From Armatimonadota bacterium (GTDB lineage: Bacteria > Armatimonadota > Hebobacteria > CAIYQO01), in assembly GCA_022708765.1 (NCBI GenBank), contig JAKIYB010000216.1, forward strand, positions 1 to 7,443: 7,443 bases of DNA, given 5' to 3'. The notes below the pieces were generated by a model. That model saw only the letters and a list, made by a program, of their open reading frames with translations. It was not told the origin of the DNA and ran no database searches. A program made the position numbers and the translations under genes. Shown in pieces: positions 1 through 5,903 of the stretch; within the stretch, counting starts at the first letter, position 1, and every line of letters begins with the position of its first letter.

Positions 1-450
1 CGGGACGAACTGGCGACGACGCCGCTGCCCGGCGTCGCGTATCATGGATTCGTCTCGGATGTCGAATACGCGCGCCTGCTTGCGGACGCCGATGTGTGCG
101 TGGGGCTGCAAGATCCCGCGGGACGCGATGCGCAACTGAAAACCCCCTCAAAGGTTTATGAGTTCCTGGGACATGGCCGCGTGGTGGTCGCCACCGAAAT
201 TGGCGACCTGCCGCTGCTGCCCCCTGAAGTGATTACCCTGACACCCTGGACGGCGGACGGCATCGCCGACACGCTGCGCGGGATTGCCGATGCTCCGTCA
301 GATTACGCCGATAAAGGGATCTGCGCGTTGGCGTATGCCCGCGAGCAGTTCGAAGCCGCGGTTGTCGGACGACGTCTCCGTTCCTTTGTGCTTGACCCGG
401 CACAAAAGCTCCATCCATCCGCGCACCCGCGCCAACGGAGTATTTCATGA
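1..450 (+). CDS. GT-B glycosyltransferase, C-terminal part (5' end outside window)
   Basis: The reading frame is open from the first base and ends at TGA 448-450, giving 149 visible residues; the true start lies upstream. The visible part is the nucleotide-sugar-binding C-terminal half of a GT-B fold glycosyltransferase (GT4/GT1-like). It begins with a 'GVAYHGFVSD' strand and loop (about residues 11-20). An 'ADADVCVGL' segment (28-36) follows, then the signature KTPSKVYEFLGHGRVVVAT (47-65), in which E54 is the usual acidic residue contacting the donor sugar nucleotide. The family transfers a sugar from a nucleotide donor to a growing lipid-linked oligosaccharide at the cytoplasmic membrane. 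The tail after about residue 130 is basic and unremarkable. Its stop codon overlaps the ATG of the next glycosyltransferase by 4 bp (ATGA), so the two are probably translationally coupled. Donor and acceptor cannot be deduced. Confidence 0.85.
   Translation, partial: RDELATTPLPGVAYHGFVSDVEYARLLADADVCVGLQDPAGRDAQLKTPSKVYEFLGHGRVVVATEIGDLPLLPPEVITLTPWTADGIADTLRGIADAPSDYADKGICALAYAREQFEAAVVGRRLRSFVLDPAQKLHPSAHPRQRSIS
437..440 (+). promoter_or_regulatory. Ribosome binding site for the GT4 gene at 447
   Basis: GGAG (inside ACGGAG) lies 6 nt before the ATG at 447 and within the coding end of the upstream gene. It supports the ATG that overlaps the upstream TGA as the genuine start. Confidence 0.6.
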
Positions 451-1652
451 AAATCGTGCAAGTCCACAACCGTTACTTGTCGGGAACCGGAGGCGAGGAT
501 ACCGTTGTCGGCCTTGAACGCCACCTGTTGGAGCACCACGGGCATGTGGTGATTCCGTTCGAAGCATCGAACGACGGTTTACTCAGCGGCGGCGTGGGGG
601 CAAAGCTGCGCATGGCGGGACGCGCACTCTGGTCGCACCATGCCTACCGAATGCTTCGAGACCTGATTACCCGTGAAAAGCCCGACCTGATCCATATCCA
701 CAATACATTTGCGGCTTTCAGTCCCAGCGTCTTTTGGGCGGCCCACCACGCGGGTATGCCAACGGTCTTCTCGCTGCATAATTTCCGGCTCACTTGCGCC
801 ACGAGCTTCCTGTATCGCGATCAGCACATCTGCGATGAATGCGTCGGTCGGCTGCTCTGGCCGGCACTGCGTCACCGGTGTGACTATGCCGGCTCGCGCG
901 CGGCGGGTCAACTGATTGCCCTGACGAAAGTCCTCCATACGATGCTGGGCACTTACCGGCGCACGGTAGACGCATTCATCACCTTTACGCCTTTTCAGCG
1001 CGAGATTATGTGCCGTGACGGGTTGCCGAATGACCGTATCTTTATGAAACCCCACTTCCTCGTTGATCCTGTCAGCGACGCGGTGTCACCGGAGAAGACG
1101 CGTACCGATCAGGTGGCCTTCGTCGGATTAGTGGCGGAAACGAAAGGGGTGGATTTGCTGCTCCAGGCCTGGCAGCGCCTCGCGCATCCGACGGCGAACC
1201 TGGCGCTGATCGGTGACGGCCCGCTGCGGGAACCGCTGCAAACGCGGTACGGCGGGTTACAGCGGGTACAATGGCTCGGGCGGTGCGCGCGCGCCGACAC
1301 ACTGCGCGAAATCGGGCGGAGCCGCGTCCTGGTGTTGCCCTCGCGATGGTATGAGACCTTCGGCATGGTGGTATTGGAAGCGATGGCGTTGGGAACTCCG
1401 GTACTGGTGCCGGGGCACGGTCCTTTCCCCGCCATGATCACGGATGGGAAAGAGGGGTGGTTTTTCTCTGCGGGAGATGCCGACGCGCTTGCGGAAAAAA
1501 TCGCGGAGATTCTCGCCCTCCCTGAGGAAGGCTGGCAACGGCACGCTGACGCCGCGCGCGCCACGTACCTTGCACGATTTACGCCCGAGACGAATTACGC
1601 GCGACTGATGACGATTTACCAGGAGGCTATCGCCCATCGGCAACAGCGCTGA
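447..1652 (+). CDS. GT4 family glycosyltransferase
   Basis: This is a complete 401-residue retaining GT-B glycosyltransferase of the GT4 type, a normal length for the family. The N-terminal Rossmann half starts with 'MKIVQVHNRY' and a glycine-rich acceptor loop, GTGGED (13-18). 'DLIHIHNTF' (80-88) and 'FSLHNFRLTC' (108-117) follow. A cysteine-bearing insertion has C117, C129, C132 and C145, with C129-x2-C132. The C-terminal half has 'VAFVGLVAETKGVD' (223-236), 'LIGDGPL' (254-260) and the hallmark EX7E motif at E303-TFGMVVL-E311, followed by 'EAMALGTPVLV'. It should transfer a nucleotide-activated sugar to the lipid-linked repeat unit on the cytoplasmic side of the membrane. Sugar specificity cannot be read from the sequence. 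The ATG overlaps the preceding stop by 4 bp and has a good Shine-Dalgarno, so the start is well supported. A 171-bp gap separates it from the next gene. Confidence 0.93.
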   Translation: MKIVQVHNRYLSGTGGEDTVVGLERHLLEHHGHVVIPFEASNDGLLSGGVGAKLRMAGRALWSHHAYRMLRDLITREKPDLIHIHNTFAAFSPSVFWAAHHAGMPTVFSLHNFRLTCATSFLYRDQHICDECVGRLLWPALRHRCDYAGSRAAGQLIALTKVLHTMLGTYRRTVDAFITFTPFQREIMCRDGLPNDRIFMKPHFLVDPVSDAVSPEKTRTDQVAFVGLVAETKGVDLLLQAWQRLAHPTANLALIGDGPLREPLQTRYGGLQRVQWLGRCARADTLREIGRSRVLVLPSRWYETFGMVVLEAMALGTPVLVPGHGPFPAMITDGKEGWFFSAGDADALAEKIAEILALPEEGWQRHADAARATYLARFTPETNYARLMTIYQEAIAHRQQR

Positions 1653-1823
1653 GAGTTGATGTGCCGACCAATATCTACCGGCCTTGCGTGTTCTCTTTCC
1701 CCGGGATCGGGCTTGCCACGATGAAATCGCGCGAGAGGGGCAGGGGGAGTGAGGCTCAAACGTGCAAGTTACAGTCCTGATCCATGCTGGCGCAGGCGGC
1801 CGGCGACTGCGTGAGGAGGCGCC
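1653..1823 (+). other. 171-bp intergenic spacer, largest gap in the window
   Basis: There is no convincing ORF, tRNA or intrinsic terminator here. A purine-rich stretch at about 1731-1753 (GCGAGAGGGGCAGGGGGAGT, then GAGG) stands out and may be a degenerate copy of a dispersed G-rich repeat. A short CCCG-GGAT-CGGG dyad at about 1702-1713 is too small and lacks a T-run to act as a terminator. Candidate -35-like hexamers such as TTGATG (1656-1661) and TTGCCA (1713-1718) have no well-spaced -10 partner. An internal promoter for the GT2 gene is possible but not demonstrated. Confidence 0.5.
1813..1819 (+). promoter_or_regulatory. Strong Shine-Dalgarno for the GT2 gene at 1824
   Basis: GAGGAGG lies 4 nt before the ATG at 1824. 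The spacing is short, but it is far better than the 19 nt to the next in-frame ATG at 1839, so it decides the start. This is the strongest SD in the window. It fits a gene that, after a 171-bp gap, cannot rely on coupling to an upstream gene. Confidence 0.65.
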
Positions 1824-2606
1824 ATGCGATCTCTACCGATGATCTCAATCATTACGACAACGTATAATTCGGGTGAAACGGTGCGTGATACGCTCGCCAG
1901 CGTACGCGCCCAGGATTATCCGCACATTGAGCACATCATTATTGACGGAGGCTCCACCGATGATACCCTGGAGATCGTGCGGGCGAATAGCGAGCGCGTC
2001 GCGCGTGTCGTATCCGAACGTGACCGCGGCATCTATGACGGCATGAATAAAGGGATCGGCCTGGCGACGGGCGACGTGGTGGGCTTTCTCAATTCTGATG
2101 ATGTCTATTATGATGCCGGCGCGGTGCGCGCCATCGCCGAGTCATTCACGGAGGACATTGACTGCGTCTACGGCAATCTGCTCTACATGGACGCCACGCT
2201 CTCACAGGTGACACGCCGGTGGACCTCTTCTCCCTTCCGCGATGGCCTGTTTCAGCGCAGTTGGACCCCCGCGCATCCTACATTCTATTGCCGTCGCGAC
2301 GCGTATCAGCAATACGGCACCTACCGGCTGGATTTCAAGATTGCGGCCGATGTCGAGTTAATGTATCGCTTCGTGCAAAAGCACCGTCTTCGGAGCTTCT
2401 TCATAGACCGCTATCTGGTCAAGATGCGGGCGGGTGGCACCAGCAATCGAAACTTGCAGAGCACGTTGACCATCACCAAAGAAGTACGCCAGGGAATACT
2501 GGAAAACGGCGGGAACTTCAACATGCTCGTTTACCTGTTTTATAAATTATTGAAGGTGCGGCAGATGCTCACCGCGCATGCGGCGACGGGAAAGGAACGC
2601 GCGTGA
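1824..2606 (+). CDS. GT2 family glycosyltransferase (GT-A fold)
   Basis: This is a 260-residue inverting family 2 glycosyltransferase of the short single-domain WcaA-like type. The nucleotide-binding start is 'ISIITTTYNSGETV' (7-20). 'EHIIIDGGSTDDT' (36-48), with D41, binds the nucleotide. The metal-binding DxD-equivalent is 'FLNSDDVYY' (88-96), with D92 and D93. 'WTPAHPTFYCRR' (147-158) fits the acceptor-side region, and 'AADVELMYRF' (174-183) carries acidic residues in the usual catalytic-base area. No membrane helix is obvious, so it is probably a cytosolic, peripheral enzyme. It should add one sugar to the lipid-linked repeat unit; the sugar cannot be named. The ATG at 1824 is chosen because of a strong GAGGAGG just upstream. 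Its stop overlaps the GTG of the SDR gene (GTGA). Confidence 0.93.
   Translation: MRSLPMISIITTTYNSGETVRDTLASVRAQDYPHIEHIIIDGGSTDDTLEIVRANSERVARVVSERDRGIYDGMNKGIGLATGDVVGFLNSDDVYYDAGAVRAIAESFTEDIDCVYGNLLYMDATLSQVTRRWTSSPFRDGLFQRSWTPAHPTFYCRRDAYQQYGTYRLDFKIAADVELMYRFVQKHRLRSFFIDRYLVKMRAGGTSNRNLQSTLTITKEVRQGILENGGNFNMLVYLFYKLLKVRQMLTAHAATGKERA
2591..2597 (+). promoter_or_regulatory. Ribosome binding site for the SDR gene at 2603
   Basis: AAAGGAA lies 5 nt before the GTG at 2603, inside the end of the GT2 gene. It supports the GTG start, which overlaps the GT2 stop codon by 4 bp. Confidence 0.6.
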
Positions 2607-3571
2607 CCACACTCATCACCGGGGCCACTGGTTTTGTCGGAACCGCGCTCTGTCGGCGGCTGCTGGCTGAGGGGATGGACCTGCGTGCCGCGCTCTGGTC
2701 ATCTGAAGAACTGGGCCTTCTCCCACCGGAAATCGCGACCGTGGTGGTGGGGAGTATCGGCCCGGCGACATCCTGGGATGCCGCGCTCACTGGCGCACAG
2801 ACAGTGGTGCATCTGGCCGCCCGCGTGCATCAGATGAAGGAAACAGCCCGGGGGGATGCGCTCCTCGACCTGTACCGTGAGATCAATACCCGTGGCACCG
2901 AACGCCTGGCCACCGATGCCGCCCGCGCGGGGGTCAAGCGCTTCATCTTCATCAGCACCGTGAAAGTGAATGGCGAAAATACGCTGCCAACGGCCCCCTT
3001 CACCGAAGACGATCCTCCCGCTCCCCAGGATCCGTATGGCATCAGCAAATGGGAAGCTGAATGCGCGCTGCGGCGGATCGCCACGGACAGCGGCATGGAG
3101 TTCGTCATACTGCGCCCCTGTGTCGTGTATGGGCCAGGCGTGCGCGGCAATATCCTGAGCATGTTGCGTCATGTCCAGCGTGGGTGGCCGCTGCCCATTC
3201 GCGGCATCAGCAATGCGCGCAGCTTCCTCGGCCTGGACAATTTCGTGGATGCCCTGGCACGCTGCGCCGCCGACCCGCGCGCCGCGAATGAGACATTCCT
3301 GCTAAGCGATGGCGACGATGTCTCGACCTCGACACTCTACACGCGACTCGCTCACTTGATGGGACGTCCCGACCGGCAGTTCAGTTTGCCGGACAGCCTG
3401 CTGCGAGGAGCGAGCACGCTCACCGGGCTGCGGCGCGTCTACGAACGCCTGCACGGATCGCTGGTGGTAGACTCCGGTAAGATCCGTCGGGCGCTGGGGT
3501 GGTCTCCCCCCGTGTCGCTGGAAGCCGGGCTGCGCGCCACCGTCGAATGGTATCTCCTGCACGACCAGTAA
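2603..3571 (+). CDS. NAD-dependent epimerase/dehydratase, extended SDR acting on a nucleotide sugar
   Basis: This 322-residue extended short-chain dehydrogenase/reductase begins at a GTG that overlaps the GT2 stop. The cofactor motif GxxGxxG is TGATGFVG (6-13, with G7, G10 and G13). 'VVHLAARVHQ' (68-77) contacts the dinucleotide. The catalytic residues visible are S118 or T119 in 'FIFISTVKVNGE', and Y145 and K149 in 'DPYGISKWEAE' (YxxxK). 'ILRPCVVYGPGVRGN' (169-183) and 'NARSFLGLDNFVDAL' (204-218) form the substrate half. The 'KVNGE' and 'DPYGxSKWEAE' pattern resembles the UDP-glucose 4-epimerase-like subgroup that includes WbpV-type reductases of 4-keto-6-deoxy-HexNAc sugars. A role in making a UDP-N-acetylquinovosamine-like or epimerised donor is therefore plausible but inferred. 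A simple C4 epimerase is the alternative. It is the last gene of the + strand block. Confidence 0.9.
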   Translation: MTTLITGATGFVGTALCRRLLAEGMDLRAALWSSEELGLLPPEIATVVVGSIGPATSWDAALTGAQTVVHLAARVHQMKETARGDALLDLYREINTRGTERLATDAARAGVKRFIFISTVKVNGENTLPTAPFTEDDPPAPQDPYGISKWEAECALRRIATDSGMEFVILRPCVVYGPGVRGNILSMLRHVQRGWPLPIRGISNARSFLGLDNFVDALARCAADPRAANETFLLSDGDDVSTSTLYTRLAHLMGRPDRQFSLPDSLLRGASTLTGLRRVYERLHGSLVVDSGKIRRALGWSPPVSLEAGLRATVEWYLLHDQ

Positions 3572-3577
3572 TCAGCG

Positions 3578-4543
3578 TCAAACTCGCGCGAGCGCCTCAT
3601 GAATGATCGCCGCGGTATCCGTCGCGGCAAAGAACCCGCGCGCCGCCTCGCACATCGCCGGATACCGCGCCGCAATCTGTTGAACGCCGCTGACGATCTG
3701 ATCGGGGTCGCTCCAGTCAGCGCAGACGGCTGCCCCGGCTTCGCCCACGGTATAGCGCAATCCCGGAATATCGCGCGCCAGCATGGGAATGCCAAACCCG
3801 GCATACTCATAAATCTTGTTCGGCGCGCAGAAGAGGTTATTCAAGTTTTCCGAGGAGTAGTATGCCAGTCCGATATCGGCGTGGCTCGTGACGTGCAAAT
3901 GCAGGGGCGGCACCAGATAGGGAATGGTGAGCAGTCCGGGATGAATGCGGCGCATAGCCTCGAGGTGTTGGGGGTTGCTCATCCCTACCAGCAGCAGTGC
4001 ATACGTGTCCCGGAGCGTTTCCGCCGCGCGTGCCAGCGTCAACGGGCAGCGCGCCGCATTGATGACGCCCTGGTAGAGCAGGATGCGCCTGCCCGCCGCC
4101 TGCTCGAGGACGCGAGTCACGCCGGGATCGGTGATGGGAATCTGGCGTTGCTCAGGGTGTGAAAAGGGTTTGTTGGGCAGCACGAGCGGCATGGAGGCAA
4201 GATCCAGCGCCATCATCCCGATATGCGCGCGGCAGTATTCCGGCACCACGACGGCTCTCGCCTGCCGGGCAAGGGCGCGAATCACCGGGTTGGCGGGATA
4301 ATACTCCACGAGTTCCAGCAAGTGGAGTAGATACGGATACGACCGCAGGCGTTCACCCAGCGCCGTCGCCGTCAGCGCCGATCCGACCCAGAGAATGGGA
4401 TGATCGCACTCCGCCAGATATGCCCAGGCTTGCCGGTGAAACGCGCGCCGGCGGCGGGCTAGCACGGCCTGGTAGGGAATGCGCCGCAGCCCGGGCACGC
4501 GCCAGTACCAGCGGGAATCATAGTGCGGCGGCCGTGCAGACAA
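3578..4543 (-). CDS. GT-B glycosyltransferase, main part; N-terminal segment in another frame
   Basis: This open frame of 321 codons reads from a TTG at 4543 and ends 6 bp from the convergent SDR gene. It looks like most of a GT-B glycosyltransferase. The rest of the N-terminal domain includes 'HPILWVGSALT' (49-59), 'LLHLLELVEYY' (72-82) and 'AVVVPEYCRAHI' (97-108). The C-terminal domain has 'ILLYQGVINAARCP' (154-167), 'YALLLVGMSN' (181-190) and the donor-site signature CAPNKIYEYAGFGIPML (239-255), where E245 is the acidic residue. 'GEAGAAV' (267-273) lies downstream. Starting at TTG would remove the first beta-alpha-beta unit that every GT-B protein needs. That unit is encoded just upstream in another frame (4518-4640). 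The intact protein was therefore probably about 354 residues over 3578-4640, and this copy is frameshifted by sequencing error or true mutation. It is the last gene of the - strand operon. Confidence 0.75.
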   Translation of the reverse strand: MSARPPHYDSRWYWRVPGLRRIPYQAVLARRRRAFHRQAWAYLAECDHPILWVGSALTATALGERLRSYPYLLHLLELVEYYPANPVIRALARQARAVVVPEYCRAHIGMMALDLASMPLVLPNKPFSHPEQRQIPITDPGVTRVLEQAAGRRILLYQGVINAARCPLTLARAAETLRDTYALLLVGMSNPQHLEAMRRIHPGLLTIPYLVPPLHLHVTSHADIGLAYYSSENLNNLFCAPNKIYEYAGFGIPMLARDIPGLRYTVGEAGAAVCADWSDPDQIVSGVQQIAARYPAMCEAARGFFAATDTAAIIHEALARV

Positions 4544-4640
4544 CCGACACCGCCCTTCCCGCGGCCGCCAGCGTGCGCGCCACCGTCACGAGCGGAGGCA
4601 GGTATTCCAGTTTGTCTTCGTAAAGGATGACGATGGGCAT
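4518..4640 (-). pseudogene. Displaced N-terminus of the GT-B glycosyltransferase (frameshift)
   Basis: An ATG at 4640 lies 1 bp after the TAA (4642-4644) of the pyruvyltransferase gene and opens 40 codons ending at TGA 4518-4520. The peptide starts 'MPIVILYEDKLEYLPPLV' and continues through 'ARTLAAAG' to 'AVSVVCT'. This is a typical first strand, helix and second strand of a GT-B Rossmann domain. It then runs out in 'AAAL' and a stop, overlapping the 321-codon frame that supplies the missing remainder. Removing one base (or adding two) around 4520-4550 would join the two frames. The tight spacing to the upstream gene and the domain logic make this the true 5' end of the glycosyltransferase gene. 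A separate 40-residue protein is much less likely. Confidence 0.7.
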
Positions 4641-4641
4641 G

Positions 4642-5901
4642 TTAACGTACCCGTGTCAGCATCTGCGAAAAGTCACGATGGATCACGTCGGAGAACTCGC
4701 GGGTTTGCTGCTGTTGCTGCCGCGACACGGCATCCAGGTGCTGGTCCAATCGCGTGAACAGGTTCGTGAGCGCATCTCCAGTCAGCTCTTCATCAGGAAT
4801 GGCATAGTCCGCCAATGCATACTGCCGCATAAAGTCCACGGTCTTCACATGATACGCCAGAGCGATCAGGGGGGTCGCCGTTGTCAACGCGAAGATTACG
4901 GAGTGCGTTTTATGGCCGGCAAACATCCGGCATTGCGCTACCTCGGCGAGGTGGGTCACCGTCGGTAAGTCTTCGTCTATCAGCACGCAGCGGTTTTGCT
5001 GATGCGAGGCCGCGATGATATCGCGGATCAACGGCCGGTCATCAGCGGCTGTGCCGCGAATGGCCATGGGGAAGAACCTGGTGGTGTAGCCGGCGGCTCC
5101 GGCCGCGTCCACCAGTGTCGCGAGTGAGTTGATGTAGTGGCGGTACTCCTCGGGCGTTCGCCGTTTGACCGCATACACCGCGATGCCCAATACGGGGGGG
5201 CGCTCGCTGGGAGGCAACGTATTCTCCAGCACGTCCGACAGCGCGATCACCGATTCCAGCGTTGGCCTGATTTGCGACGGCTCGACGCCCAACGCCTGCA
5301 GGCGGTCCACCGAAGCATGGTCACGCGTATACAGGCATGCCGCGCGGTTCATGACCCGCGTCACGAACGCTTTGTTCTCCTCGGTCTGAAAATCAAATGG
5401 CCCAAAGGACTGCGACCAACAGACCAGCGGTTTACCCGCCAGGAGTGTCAGGCCCATGTCGAAGAGCTGCGGCGAGATCGCATCAGGCGCGAGCAGCGTG
5501 GTGACGTGGTGTCCGCCGGTACTGATGACCAGGTCCGCGTGTTCGAGTGCGTGACGAAACTGACGATTACAGGCCAGCCGCGGAGAAAGGCCGGCTTGAT
5601 CCGCTAACAGGGCACGGCGCAGGGCTGGATAGGCTACCCGCGTCATCCATCGCTGGTACAGCCGGCGAGGGATGGACTGGAGTGCGGATACAGCCGCGCC
5701 CCCGCTTCCCGCCCAACCCCAGGGAATGAAGCTGATATCGGCATCGAGGCCCTGCACATCATGCGCTCCCCAGAAACGCGGTTCACTGGTCGAGACGGTA
5801 ATAGAGGTGATCCCATTGCGAACCAGCTCATGCAGCAGAAACGCCAACACCGCCCGATCACCTTTATTATGCGCACACTGGTTAATGACCAAGACGTTCA
5901 T
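4642..5901 (-). CDS. Polysaccharide pyruvyltransferase family protein
   Basis: This 419-residue protein is of the PS_pyruv_trans (CsaB/WcaK-like) family. Characterised members transfer pyruvate from phosphoenolpyruvate to a sugar as a ketal; some relatives are uncharacterised. Visible blocks are 'MNVLVINQCAHNKGDRAVL' with the family GD at 14-15, 'ADLVISTGGHH' (122-132), 'LVCWSQSFGPF' (159-169), 'CLYTRDHASVDRLQALG' (189-205), and 'MFAGHKTHSVIFAL' (326-339) followed by 'PLIALAYHVKT'. Where many members have Arg-x-His, this one reads K331-T332-H333, which may mark a subfamily or altered chemistry. A run of five glutamines (395-399) lies near the C-terminus. The frame is open upstream to an ATG at 5955. 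The ATG at 5901 is preferred because it starts right at the first beta strand, has AAAAGG upstream and follows the nitroreductase stop by 2 bp. No signal peptide is seen. Confidence 0.85.
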   Translation of the reverse strand: MNVLVINQCAHNKGDRAVLAFLLHELVRNGITSITVSTSEPRFWGAHDVQGLDADISFIPWGWAGSGGAAVSALQSIPRRLYQRWMTRVAYPALRRALLADQAGLSPRLACNRQFRHALEHADLVISTGGHHVTTLLAPDAISPQLFDMGLTLLAGKPLVCWSQSFGPFDFQTEENKAFVTRVMNRAACLYTRDHASVDRLQALGVEPSQIRPTLESVIALSDVLENTLPPSERPPVLGIAVYAVKRRTPEEYRHYINSLATLVDAAGAAGYTTRFFPMAIRGTAADDRPLIRDIIAASHQQNRCVLIDEDLPTVTHLAEVAQCRMFAGHKTHSVIFALTTATPLIALAYHVKTVDFMRQYALADYAIPDEELTGDALTNLFTRLDQHLDAVSRQQQQQTREFSDVIHRDFSQMLTRVR

Positions 5902-5903
5902 CG

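Noticed and set aside
579..1055. 158-codon - strand open frame
   Set aside because: It is entirely antisense to the well-supported GT4 gene and shows no domain pattern.
1656..1677. TTGATG ... TATCTA as a promoter
   Set aside because: The hexamers are only 10 bp apart, well short of the usual 16-18 bp spacing.
3583..3592. Palindrome CTCGCGCGAG near the convergent junction as a terminator
   Set aside because: It is only 10 bp, has no loop or T-run, and lies inside the coding end of the - strand gene. It is probably chance in GC-rich DNA.
3599..4162. 187-codon + strand open frame
   Set aside because: It lies antisense to the GT-B glycosyltransferase. The composition is rich in Arg/Ala/Gln with no recognisable motif, and it has no neighbour of matching orientation, so it is a GC-driven shadow frame.
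4159..4623. 154-codon + strand open frame across the frameshift region
   Set aside because: Its low-complexity Ala/Arg/Pro/Ser translation is opposite the glycosyltransferase. It does not explain the break in the - strand gene.
4703..4718. Trinucleotide-like CTG/TTG repeat
   Set aside because: It simply encodes the five-glutamine run near the pyruvyltransferase-family C-terminus with mixed codons; it is too short to call a repeat element.
5137..5607. 156-codon + strand open frame
   Set aside because: It is antisense to the pyruvyltransferase-family gene and the translation is arginine-rich without motifs.
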